A stretch of 64,000 nucleotides of DNA from Chrysolina oricalcia (Eukaryota; Arthropoda; Insecta; Coleoptera; Chrysomelidae). The DNA is taken from positions 30,502,072 to 30,566,071 of the forward strand of contig OX101828.2 in the NCBI GenBank assembly GCA_944452925.2, written 5' to 3'. Made by a program: the position numbers and the translations under genes. How positions within the stretch are numbered: position 1 is the first letter of the stretch; each line of letters begins with the position of its first letter. This document shows positions 10,479 to 19,912 of this stretch, piece after piece. The notes beneath the pieces are model-generated. The model was given only the letters and a program-made list of their open reading frames with translations. It ran no database searches and was not told the origin of the DNA.

Positions 10479-11837
10479 ATGGAGAACCCTGCAAATGGTG
10501 AAAACAATGTTGAAAATCAGGATCCTGTTCCTGAAATTGAACCCTATAAATTGTCAGAAGTGTTTTCTATTGTTCCCGAATACGAAGGTGATCAAATATT
10601 TTTGACTACTTTCCTAAATGCTTGTGATTGTGCTTATCAAATGGCAACCCGTGATCAAAGAAATCTTTTGACGATCCACATTAAAAATAAACTTCGCGGA
10701 AGAGCTGCACAGCTCATAAGTTCAAGAAATCCCAATACCTATCACGAAATTAGGAATTTACTAACCATAAACTTTGGTGATACCCGAGACCTGACATCTC
10801 TGATACAAGACCTTCAGAGATTAAAACAATTGTCAAATGAAACTGCACTAGTGTTTTTCAACCGCTTACAAGTGCATAATGCAAAAATGCACGCAAGTAT
10901 TCAGAAAACTGCTCTTACTGCAGAGCAAAAGTACGCGCAGTCAAGACTAATCGAAACAATGACATTGAACACCCTGTTAACAGGAATCGAACCAAAATTA
11001 GGGCAAATAATACGAGCTGGAAATCTCCGAGACATGCTTGAAGCACAAATGCGTATAAGAAGGGAACTTCAACTCTCGTATTTTGAAAATCAAAAACATG
11101 ACAGACAGAACCAATCCAGAAATATTATGCAGAAAAGACCCCAATCTAGTCAAACCCCAAAATGCACATTTTGTGGTCGTCTAGGCCATTCATTCAACGA
11201 ATGTAGGCAAAGACAAATAACACAACCAAACTTTCAAAATTTTGGAAGAAATCCAAATACAAATTTTTCAAGACCAAATTCTTTTCAGTCAAATAGGCCC
11301 CCAAATAATTTCCAAAATAACCAACCGAGACCACAGTCTCAAAACACCCCACAAAGACCTCAATTTCAAAGTAATCAATCAAGACCCCAACCTCAAAACA
11401 ACCAGTCAAGACCAACATCCCAAAACCAAAACCAACAGGGCAATCGTCCCACTGTAATTCAACGCAACCCGAATTTCAACCGACAAAGAACATTTTGTGT
11501 GAATTATCAGAATAATCAATATTCTCAGGATTCACAATACCAAGATTTTGAACCCCAAGATGACTACTATACAGCTAGTAGCCAAGAATATGAAAACTAT
11601 TATACTGATAATAGCCAAAATCACCACGATCAATATAATGAATATGATCAACAAAACCAATCCGAACAATTTGATGAAATCAACTATCAGGATTTTCTCT
11701 CACTACCTACCCCAGATCATCCACCAGATTTCAATCAAACACCCGACTTAACATCGGAAATCCAGGCTCAAGTACAATCCATGAACCTGAACGATTACAA
11801 TCCCGATCTGAACTTCCCAGAGCAACGCTTCATGTGA
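10479..11837 (+). CDS. gag: Provirus Gag polyprotein
   Basis: Gag of 452 residues, which would assemble particles and bind genomic RNA. I start it at the first ATG in frame (10479); a few open codons precede it without ATG. The N-terminal half is a capsid-like region. A single CCHC knuckle, CTFCGRLGHSFNEC, lies at about residues 229-242. The C-terminal third is very rich in Q, N, P and then acidic D/Y, which is unusual for a nucleocapsid tail. It ends in TGA at 11835-11837. Pol is open in the -1 frame across this end, so ribosomal frameshifting is likely, though I did not identify a canonical slippery heptamer. Confidence 0.9.
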   Translation: MENPANGENNVENQDPVPEIEPYKLSEVFSIVPEYEGDQIFLTTFLNACDCAYQMATRDQRNLLTIHIKNKLRGRAAQLISSRNPNTYHEIRNLLTINFGDTRDLTSLIQDLQRLKQLSNETALVFFNRLQVHNAKMHASIQKTALTAEQKYAQSRLIETMTLNTLLTGIEPKLGQIIRAGNLRDMLEAQMRIRRELQLSYFENQKHDRQNQSRNIMQKRPQSSQTPKCTFCGRLGHSFNECRQRQITQPNFQNFGRNPNTNFSRPNSFQSNRPPNNFQNNQPRPQSQNTPQRPQFQSNQSRPQPQNNQSRPTSQNQNQQGNRPTVIQRNPNFNRQRTFCVNYQNNQYSQDSQYQDFEPQDDYYTASSQEYENYYTDNSQNHHDQYNEYDQQNQSEQFDEINYQDFLSLPTPDHPPDFNQTPDLTSEIQAQVQSMNLNDYNPDLNFPEQRFM

Positions 11838-14533
11838 GCTCTCTTTACTCTATGAATTCCAAAAATCTCTACTACATAAAAGACTTGACAAACTCTTTCA
11901 AAATTCTCATTGACACCGGAGCTGGTATTTCGATATTCAAACCAAAAACTTTTGAAAAATATTTACATCGATTTTCGGAAAATGTTATAGTCCAGGGAAT
12001 AACTGATCAAAAAATTTTAATCACTGAATCCACTTTGATAAATTTCAAAGACAACGATCCGCATAAAGTCTACGTTTATGACATAGATATTGAGTTCGAT
12101 GGTTTACTTGGATCCGATTTTCTAGAACATTACAATTGTATTATTGATTTGAAAAATAACCAATTAATAACAAATTTCAAAACCGTTCCGTTATTCAAAG
12201 TAACTGAAGAAGAAATTTTGAAAATACCAGAATTAAATCAAAATCAAATCATGATTGAACCCAGAACTGAACAAATTTTTAAGCTGAAGTGTAACCTTAC
12301 CAATACTGATGCTATACTGTTAGCACAGGAAAAAGAAAAAGTTAGATTACCAAATGCCTTGGTAAAAATTGACGAAAAAGGACAATTTCTAACTTCAATT
12401 ATAAATGCCAATGCGATTCCAAAAAGAATTGATTTTTCAGACCTGAAACTCGAACCAATTTCAAAATTTGAATCAGTTTTGAACATTAATACGTTTAATG
12501 ATGAAACTGTTGAAAATGAATTTGATAGGACGCAAGAAATTCAAAATCAATTACGACTTGACCATCTGAACGACGAAGAAAGACAATCAATAACTGACGT
12601 GTGTATGGAATTTTCGGATATTTTCTATTTAGAAGGTGACGACCTTACCTTCACAAACGAAATTAAACATACTATAGAAACCAATAATGCCAAACCCGTT
12701 TTCACAAAATCGTACAGATATCCCCAAGTTCACAAAGAAGAGGTCAAAACCCAAATTTTTAAAATGTTGAAACAAAGAATTATTCAGCCATCCATTTCCC
12801 CATGGTCATCCCCTGTTTGGGTTGTTCCCAAAAAGCTGGATGCCTCTGGAAAACCAAAGTGGCGTGTCGTTATCGACTATCGAAAACTGAATGAACTCTC
12901 AGTTGACGATAAGTACCCACTACCGAATATTTCCGACCTACTTGACCAACTTGGAAAGTGTCAGTATTTTACGACTCTTGATCTAGCGTCAGGTTTCCAC
13001 CAAATAGAAATTGACTCGAAAGATGTAGCAAAAACAGCTTTCTCTGTGGAAAATGGACATTACGAATTTGTTCGTATGCCATTTGGTCTAAAGAATGCTC
13101 CATCAACATTCCAACGCGTTATGGACAACATTCTACTTGGTATCCAAAACGAACGTTGCCTTGTGTACATGGATGATATTATCATCTATTCTCCAACCAT
13201 ACATGAACACCTTTCAAGGTTAACAGAAGTTTTTAAACGACTAAGGAAGGCTAATTTGAAAATCCAGCCAGACAAATGTGAATTCCTTAGAAAGGAAGTC
13301 GCATACCTTGGTCACATCATCACGAAAGATGGTGTCAAACCTAATCCATCAAAAATTGACTGTATAAGAAATTTCCCCCAACCAAGAAATCCAAAAGAAA
13401 TAAAATCTTTTTTGGGTTTAGCAGGCTATTATCGTCGCTTCATTTCAAACTTCGCAAAAATATCAAAACCCCTAACAAAACTCTTGCAGAAGGATGTTAA
13501 ATTTTATTTCGACTCAGAATGTGAAAAATCATTCATAGAATTGAAATGTGCTCTCACTTCTAGTCCCATTTTGATATATCCCAACTTTGAAGAACCGTTT
13601 CTTTTGACGACAGATGCGAGTGCCTTTGCGATAGGATCTGTCCTATCACAAGGACCTATAGGCAAAGATCTCCCTATAGCATATGCTTCTAGAACTCTCT
13701 GTAATGCCGAAACCAAGTACTCTACTATCGAGAGAGAACTTTTGGCCATAGTCTGGTCCGTGAAACACTTCCGACCATACTTATTCGGTAGAAAATTCAA
13801 ATTAGTGACTGACCATAGACCCCTCACTTGGCTCTTTTCAATTAAAGACCCAGGTAGTAGGCTGGCACGTTGGCGGCTCAAGTTGGAAGAATACGATTAC
13901 GAGATAGAGTATAAACCCGGCAAAATCAATAAGAACGCCGATGCCCTATCACGTATTAAAATTAATCATTTCAAAGAATGCGCGAAATTTCAATCAAAAT
14001 TCTCGATATTCGCTTCAAATGGAGACGAAAACCCGGATACTCCACCAGAAGAACAAATAGAGAGACAAGGAAACGAAGAATTTTCTTTCGAAAAAATACA
14101 ACAAGAATTTGACACATTTGCACACTTGTATCAAACCGAATCCCTGATCGATTATTCAAAAATTAAATTTGACAATAGTCAACTATTAGACAAACAACAT
14201 AAAAATATTTTGACGTTTTTTCGACAAAATAAATTAGAAGATCTTCATTATAAAATAATTGAGGACATTTTTGAAGAACATGCCGATTTTTCCAATGACG
14301 CAATTAATGTTTTATCAAGTAAATCCGTTAAAGGAAGGAAATACTTCATTATTGCTTTGCCATATGATCCAGATTCAGTCAATGAACACTTGTTCTACGT
14401 ACTTTATAAAAGACAAAACGAACTAGACTTTTCAAAAATCTATTACGTTGAAAATAATCTAGAATTACCAATTCTAGAAATTCTATCTTTCATTTTCGCG
14501 GAAAAAGAAATTAAAATAACTGCCAAAATTTGA
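11834..14533 (+). CDS. pol: Provirus Pol: protease, RT, RNase H
   Basis: About 899 residues in the -1 frame relative to gag; the frame is open upstream of 11834, so no start codon is needed. The protease has LIDTGAGISIF (Asp about residue 27). Reverse transcriptase has WRVVIDYRKLN, LDLASGFHQIE, MPFGLKNAPSTFQ and the intact catalytic box YMDD (about residue 445). RNase H has TTDASAFAIGS (about 592), IERELLAIVW and TDHRPLTWL and ends near NADALSRI (about 712). The remaining ~185 residues are the linker to integrase. The frame closes at TGA 14531-14533, just before the integrase zinc-binding head, which continues in a different frame. In related elements pol is one frame, so this is either a small mutation or an unusual expression step. 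Confidence 0.9.
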   Translation: MSSLYSMNSKNLYYIKDLTNSFKILIDTGAGISIFKPKTFEKYLHRFSENVIVQGITDQKILITESTLINFKDNDPHKVYVYDIDIEFDGLLGSDFLEHYNCIIDLKNNQLITNFKTVPLFKVTEEEILKIPELNQNQIMIEPRTEQIFKLKCNLTNTDAILLAQEKEKVRLPNALVKIDEKGQFLTSIINANAIPKRIDFSDLKLEPISKFESVLNINTFNDETVENEFDRTQEIQNQLRLDHLNDEERQSITDVCMEFSDIFYLEGDDLTFTNEIKHTIETNNAKPVFTKSYRYPQVHKEEVKTQIFKMLKQRIIQPSISPWSSPVWVVPKKLDASGKPKWRVVIDYRKLNELSVDDKYPLPNISDLLDQLGKCQYFTTLDLASGFHQIEIDSKDVAKTAFSVENGHYEFVRMPFGLKNAPSTFQRVMDNILLGIQNERCLVYMDDIIIYSPTIHEHLSRLTEVFKRLRKANLKIQPDKCEFLRKEVAYLGHIITKDGVKPNPSKIDCIRNFPQPRNPKEIKSFLGLAGYYRRFISNFAKISKPLTKLLQKDVKFYFDSECEKSFIELKCALTSSPILIYPNFEEPFLLTTDASAFAIGSVLSQGPIGKDLPIAYASRTLCNAETKYSTIERELLAIVWSVKHFRPYLFGRKFKLVTDHRPLTWLFSIKDPGSRLARWRLKLEEYDYEIEYKPGKINKNADALSRIKINHFKECAKFQSKFSIFASNGDENPDTPPEEQIERQGNEEFSFEKIQQEFDTFAHLYQTESLIDYSKIKFDNSQLLDKQHKNILTFFRQNKLEDLHYKIIEDIFEEHADFSNDAINVLSSKSVKGRKYFIIALPYDPDSVNEHLFYVLYKRQNELDFSKIYYVENNLELPILEILSFIFAEKEIKITAKI

Positions 14534-15576
14534 CGAGAACTCCAGATAAAGACCAGATACCTATTATTATGGATCAATATCATTCTGGAAAGAGTAATTT
14601 ACATCGAGGTATCAACGAAACTGTTAGACGTGTAAAAGAAAAATACACTTGGCCAAATTTAGTTAAAGATGTTGAAAATTTTGTGAAAAAATGTGAAACT
14701 TGTCAGAAAATCAAAGTATGCAGGAAAAATCTTAGCAACCCTCTAGTGATAACTGAAACACCTAAAACACCATTCGAAAGGATTAACATTGACATTCTTG
14801 AAATCCCTTCCAGGAACTATGTTCTCACTATCAGAGATGAACTGACTAAATTCACACAGGCTTACCCAATTAACGACAAATCTGCAAAATCAGTTGTCAA
14901 TAATTTATTGATCTTTTTTCAACATTATGGTACCCCATTGAGAATCCATTGCGACTTTGGTCGTGAATTCGATAATGCCCTCATGAAAGACCTTTGCACC
15001 CTTTATGAAATAAAACTAACATTTTCAAGTGTCAACCACCCTCAATCAAATGGTTCTTTGGAACGTTTCCATGCCACACTAATGGAAATGATAAGATCAA
15101 GTATAGCAGACAACCCCAATGACAGCCCTCTTACATGTTTACCTTATGCTATCATTTGCTATAATAATAGTAAAAATAAAACACATGGATTTACACCCTA
15201 TGAACTTTTATTCGGACATACATCCAGTCGACCACCAGAAACTCTCTATAATCAAAACCAATTAATCACAAAATACATCCGAGATCTCAATAACAGAGTT
15301 TCGCACTACTATAAAGTTGCTCGAGAAAAAACTCAAAGACAAAAAGAAAAATCAAAAGTAAGATTTGATAAACATGTTGGACAACCTATAGAATACAAAG
15401 TAGGAGATAAAGTATTCGTCAAAGAATCCCAGATCAAAGATAAACTCCAAAATAAATTTAATGGTCCCTTTGAAATAATAGAAATTTTTCAAAATTCAGC
15501 AATGCTAGTTAATTGGAAGACGAGACAGAAAACAAAAGTAAACTTCGATAGATTAAAACTTTATATTGAAGATTAA
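14530..15576 (+). CDS. pol: Provirus integrase
   Basis: About 348 residues that would insert the DNA copy into the genome. Zinc-binding H-H-C-C residues are visible (YHSGKSNLHRG, then CETCQ). The catalytic triad is present: Asp in INIDILEI, Asp in HCDFGREF and Glu in NGSLERFH. A C-terminal DNA-binding block reads VGDKVFVK and FNGPFEIIE. There is no ATG start; the frame is entered from upstream pol, from which it differs by -1, and the shared open overlap is only a few codons. It ends in TAA 15574-15576, overlapping the start of the env frame. Confidence 0.88.
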   Translation: MTRTPDKDQIPIIMDQYHSGKSNLHRGINETVRRVKEKYTWPNLVKDVENFVKKCETCQKIKVCRKNLSNPLVITETPKTPFERINIDILEIPSRNYVLTIRDELTKFTQAYPINDKSAKSVVNNLLIFFQHYGTPLRIHCDFGREFDNALMKDLCTLYEIKLTFSSVNHPQSNGSLERFHATLMEMIRSSIADNPNDSPLTCLPYAIICYNNSKNKTHGFTPYELLFGHTSSRPPETLYNQNQLITKYIRDLNNRVSHYYKVAREKTQRQKEKSKVRFDKHVGQPIEYKVGDKVFVKESQIKDKLQNKFNGPFEIIEIFQNSAMLVNWKTRQKTKVNFDRLKLYIED

Positions 15577-17476
15577 TTTTCTTTTCAGGGTTATCTTGCT
15601 GATTTCAGCAGCCCACTCACAATACTTCATTCAACCTATAAACAATACCGTTGGCATCTTCCTTCATGAAGAAAGCACTTTGAAAATTTCAAACGAAAAA
15701 TGGACTCTGCTTGTCTATAAGGACTTAGAACATATAAAATCTGCTTTGGAAAATAATGACAAAATTTTAGAAAACATGTTAGACACGTTTGAGCAACCAG
15801 GAGCACGAATGATATCTTTCAAAGCTCAAGTGCAAACACATATCAGCCTTCTCACCCAAGTATCAAACTCACTCAGTCTCAAGTATCGAGAAATATTTGC
15901 TGATACTGAAAATTACAATAAAAGACAGAAACGCGGATTAATTAATGGAGTAGGTACTTTTTGGAAAGCAATAACTGGCAATTTGGATGCATCAGACGGT
16001 GAATATTATACAGAGTGTATAAATAAAATTTCACAAGATGAACACCAAATTGAAAATCTTTTGAAAAATCAGATATCCGTTACTACATCTGTGATCAAAA
16101 ACTTTAACTCGACTATACAAAAATTGCAAGTGGATGAAGAAACCTTCAATAAAGATATAAAAGAAATTGAAACGTCAATATTCTCACTCTCAGATGATCT
16201 CGCCTTTTATGAAGCACAAGTACGAACCTTTGATATTTGTGAAACACTAATGGAAAGCTATCTTTTCCTGGAAGATACTCTCAATAATGTTTTAAATTCT
16301 ATAACATTTGCTAGATTGAATATACTGCATAGTTCAATCATTACTCCACATGATTTGATAAAATCTCTCCTAGATATATCACAATCTCTCCAAAAAAATA
16401 AATTACCATTACCAACAACGTTTTCAAGTATTGCTCGATATATCGAAATCATTGAACTTGAAGCATATCAAGTTGATTCAAAAATTGTATTCATTTTAAA
16501 AATACCATTAGTCGAACAAGAAACATATACTTTGTATCGACTTTTACCAATACCAATACCAGATAATAGAACAGGACTTCACCATATTTTGCTATCATTT
16601 CAAAAATATATTGCGAGAGATGATGATTCATTGTTGTATATTCCACTCCAAAATTTGGAAAATTGTAAATTCATAAATCATGGTGTGAGAATTTGTTCCG
16701 ATTTGCTGCCCTATCCAATAGACAGCGAAGCCATCTGTGAAGCCCAACTACTTAGAAGAGTGACAAAACTTCCGAAAACCTGCCAAACTTCACTTATTTA
16801 TGCCAAGGATTACAATGTTCAAGAACTTAGCCTAAACCTTTGGCTCATTACCATTTCTGATGACCTACCGATCACTGTTAAATGTACCAATATGGAACCA
16901 GTTACTGAAATAATCAGGACTAATTCTCTGTTCAAACTCCAACCTGATTGCAACGCATTCATTGGAAGCACGAGAGTCCACTCCAAGTTCTTCGTTGACA
17001 AGTACAAGAACATTACGTACAGGAACTTTGCAGTGCAAATACCATATCAATGCTGTAGAGACCTGCCTGAAAAACAGCACCTACCGGAGCTGAAACCACT
17101 GAAGCTGAATAAAATTAATGTGGACGACCTCAATATAGCTCAACATAAATTGAGCCAATATTCTGACGAATTGGACAAGTTAATTAATGAACCTTTTGTC
17201 AGTAAACACATTTCATGGTTCACATACTTTACCATCACCCTGATCATCTCCTTGATCGTTCTTTACATTTTTTGTAAATGCCGACGCAGAAAACCAATAA
17301 GTATTGGAATAGCTGCATCCAACGATCAACCACCACCAGACCATCCAAGGGCCAGTAGGACCGCATCACGAACCCTAGCCAGATTCATCCCAAGAAGAAG
17401 ACCAAGTATCAACCCCCAAGAACCTGTTGAAGAAGAAGTCGAACTCGTAAACGTAAATTTCAAAGAACGAGTTTGA
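15566..17476 (+). CDS. env: Provirus envelope glycoprotein (F-like)
   Basis: An open frame of about 636 residues with no ATG at its 5' end; the likely initiator is in the spliced leader. Just after the acceptor there is a hydrophobic stretch that fits a signal peptide. A furin-type site, RQKR, lies at residues 120-123, followed by a glycine-rich hydrophobic segment typical of a fusion peptide. Then come helical regions, several N-glycosylation motifs (NNT, NST, NIT) and conserved-looking cysteines. A membrane anchor spans about residues 551-573, with a basic cytoplasmic tail. The layout matches the baculovirus F-like envelope of errantiviruses, which would act in membrane fusion. The frame is unbroken. 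Confidence 0.85.
   Translation: MKINFLFRVILLISAAHSQYFIQPINNTVGIFLHEESTLKISNEKWTLLVYKDLEHIKSALENNDKILENMLDTFEQPGARMISFKAQVQTHISLLTQVSNSLSLKYREIFADTENYNKRQKRGLINGVGTFWKAITGNLDASDGEYYTECINKISQDEHQIENLLKNQISVTTSVIKNFNSTIQKLQVDEETFNKDIKEIETSIFSLSDDLAFYEAQVRTFDICETLMESYLFLEDTLNNVLNSITFARLNILHSSIITPHDLIKSLLDISQSLQKNKLPLPTTFSSIARYIEIIELEAYQVDSKIVFILKIPLVEQETYTLYRLLPIPIPDNRTGLHHILLSFQKYIARDDDSLLYIPLQNLENCKFINHGVRICSDLLPYPIDSEAICEAQLLRRVTKLPKTCQTSLIYAKDYNVQELSLNLWLITISDDLPITVKCTNMEPVTEIIRTNSLFKLQPDCNAFIGSTRVHSKFFVDKYKNITYRNFAVQIPYQCCRDLPEKQHLPELKPLKLNKINVDDLNIAQHKLSQYSDELDKLINEPFVSKHISWFTYFTITLIISLIVLYIFCKCRRRKPISIGIAASNDQPPPDHPRASRTASRTLARFIPRRRPSINPQEPVEEEVELVNVNFKERV
15587..15589 (+). promoter_or_regulatory. 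Splice acceptor for env
   Basis: A pyrimidine-rich run followed by TTTTCTTTTCAG ends at 15588. The downstream exon enters the env frame at the third codon position, which agrees with the leader donor at 10251. Subgenomic spliced env mRNAs are established for gypsy-type errantiviruses. Confidence 0.7.
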
Positions 17477-17510
17477 TTTAAAAGTTGTAGCTCAGCAACA
17501 ACTTTTTTCC

Positions 17511-17522
17511 AAAAAGGGGAGT
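17511..17522 (+). other. Provirus polypurine tract
   Basis: The purine run AAAAAGGGGAG, followed by a T, directly precedes the 3' LTR (TGTTATATAG at 17523). It would prime plus-strand synthesis. Confidence 0.85.
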
Positions 17523-17814
17523 TGTTATATAGTGGATATCTGCTGGAACTGCGTATCGGACGTCTCAATGTCAAGAGATAAGGACTTTGCCGATTAAACG
17601 ACGCTAGCGGATGGCCACCTGCAAGTGAACAATGGAGTTGCTGACAGTGCATGGACTATGTTTATAAATACGACCTGCGAGTCGATTTTAGTCAGTCTGT
17701 ATTTCATTCTCATTGTAAACGTTCAATTTATATTCAAATAAAGTATTTTACCGGTGGCTTATCCACCCCGGTTACAATTTTTAAAAAGTTAATTTGAGAT
17801 AACCAAATATAACA
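17523..17814 (+). repeat. 3' LTR of the provirus
   Basis: 292 bp, the same length as the 5' LTR and different at two positions. It is followed by the target duplication TATC at 17815-17818. Confidence 0.95.
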
Positions 17815-17975
17815 TATCTATACCGTTGATGTAACAACGGTCGAACGATAGTATTGACAGTACACAATATATTTCTTTCTCTTTCAACAGTGGCGTTTCG
17901 TAAGAAGTGTGAGAAAACTCTTATTGATCAAAACATGCAAGCAGAATATCTGCAAAGGCGGATTTTTCAACAGAG
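17815..17975 (+). other. Right part of the segment split by the provirus
   Basis: It continues the older sequence left of the provirus; across the junction the text reads on as coding-like (SNKNRKYIY then TVDVTTVER). A later open stretch reads RKKCEKTLIDQ and QAEYLQRRIFQQ. The segment ends abruptly at the solo LTR. Identity is not established. Confidence 0.35.
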
Positions 17976-19912
17976 TGTTACGGGTTTATTTTGCACTAGA
18001 AAACCCTTTCTGTTTTAATACAATAACATCAGAAATTCTCTGTCATTGATATACACTTTCCACTCTGTACACCACTGTATCAAAATGACAACTTGATCGT
18101 TGTCATGTATAGCTTGTTCCGAATGTTAGTACTTACCTTTGCTGTACTAGTTCGATCGGACATGAACCGGCCTTAAGCTAATGACAGTTATCAGTTGTTC
18201 TATTTTGCGGTATGACAGCGTTATTTTGTAAACATACTTTTGGTTAGTCTATTGTTTTGTACTTAGAACACAAAACCGTAACATTCCTACTCTATCTCTA
18301 TCTTGTGTCATTGAGGTACCTATTTCACATTCGAATACTTGACCTTTTGTTTGTTTGGTTCTGAGATTGAGAGGCTGGCGTTTTCGTGTTGTTTCAGTTG
18401 GCAATACTGAATATTAAGGTGTTCTTTTCATAGCTCCTATTAGCGCGAGTTAGTTCCTGGACTGTTCCCACCGAACACTAACGAACAAGAAAGCGCCTTG
18501 TCAGATATTGACAGTTTTGACTTTGACGTCTGAGAGATACTCTCTTCTTCCTTATTTGATCTTGATGAGTGACTGACCTACTTTGAAGATTTCCAATAAA
18601 AGTTTGATCATCGTTGATGGATCTTGGAAAAATTCATATCAGGAGAGTTTCTCATATTGTTTGCGATTTTTGACGCTTTATATTTTTGAGAAATCTCCGT
18701 TCGCTTTACGGATTTTAGAGGTTAGAAGTCACTTCATCATTGTGTGAAACCACTGGAACGAGAAACTCGCTATCAGACAGCAACCAGACCATCAAAGTTG
18801 TTATCAGAACCCTCCCACTTGATAGAGGTTAGTATTTGCATTTGGGCTCTACTTATGGCCCCATACAAGTGTAATCAGAAGTCAGACTGGTATTGTATAT
18901 TCTAGAGTTCTCTGCTGCGGCTACCACTCTGCTACTACTTTGCTCCACTGCGGATAGTGCTTGTTACCACTCTGCTACTGCTCCTCTGCGACTACCACTC
19001 TGCTACTACTTTGCTCTGTTGCAGTTAGTCCTGCTACTACTCTGCTACCGATTATTGGAGTTCCACTAATGTGATTGTTCCACTGTTTCGTTGCTATACG
19101 ATTGTCTTTCCACTATTCCACTAATGTGATTGTTCCTGCTCGAGTGTGGTTGTCCCGCTGCATATCTGTTGTTCAGCATTCCTTCGCTATTCGTCCAGCT
19201 GTACCTGTACTTTGATTGATTGTGTCATACCCACTGTGCACCTGTATTCACCAAGGCACCGATGAACTACAACCACAATAATTGGTGAACTGGAATGCTT
19301 GAGAATATCCACGTAGTATCAGATAAGTTTAAAATAAGACTGCCCCTAAGGCGTAAGTATCCATAACTGTAAGCTATCATCGTGACGTCACAGGCATAGC
19401 CCTCACTGAAGGTTTCATATTGATATATTCAAACAATACCATACTCTCAATCACAGCATTCACTTGAATTTATCTTGGTGGTTGATATTTACATTAATTT
19501 CATTTTCTTTTGTACGGTGAGCTGAACTGTGCACATACAGGGTGTGTAACGATCAATATATTTTATTAGTAAGGGACATGACTATTTCTTTTATTCTGGT
19601 CCAAGTTATCTAAGCGTAAGGGAAGACAAAATCTCTACATATTTATATATTATTATAATACCATATACAGGTATCTATTGTTTAATATTTTAGTAATATT
19701 AGTGCAGTGGGTTGTCCCATTCCATCAGGGTGGTTTCGGATTTTTCACTAGCGATAAATCCGTGGCGCTCCGGAAAATTAACCCCATATTTCAATCTTAT
19801 CGAAATCAATTTTTATTGTCGAATCCGCGCCTACTGAGCTGCTGGGTATGTTAGAGGCGTGACACATCATTGCACATTCACTGCTCTCCTTTCCTAAATT
19901 TCGACCCTAACA
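17976..19912 (+). repeat. Solo LTR of the first Gypsy family
   Basis: A direct-orientation copy of the 5291-8762 LTR without the Harbinger insertion, from TGTTACGGGT to CCCTAACA (1937 bp). It has a ~47-base extra segment near 19785-19830. No internal region or second LTR is attached. The flanking bases (CAGAG left, GTACA right) do not match, so there is no clear target duplication. Confidence 0.8.

Larger units (their letters stand above)
9765..17814 (+). mobile_element. Errantivirus-like endogenous retrovirus, near-complete
   Basis: A provirus of 8.05 kb in the Ty3/Gypsy errantivirus style: LTR, PBS, gag, pol, env, PPT, LTR. The flanking target duplication is TATC (9761-9764 and 17815-17818). 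The two 292-bp LTRs differ at two positions only, so the insertion is young. All three gene regions are open apart from one frame change inside pol at about 14530. It sits inside an older coding remnant, which reads through when the provirus is ignored. Confidence 0.93.

Noticed and set aside
5291..19912. A single LTR element with LTRs at 5291-8762 and 17976-19912 and the provirus as insertion
   Set aside because: The polypurine tract at 5272-5289 makes the left LTR a 3' LTR of the pol remnants to its left, and the DNA between the two LTRs has no gag/pol of that family or PBS next to 8762.
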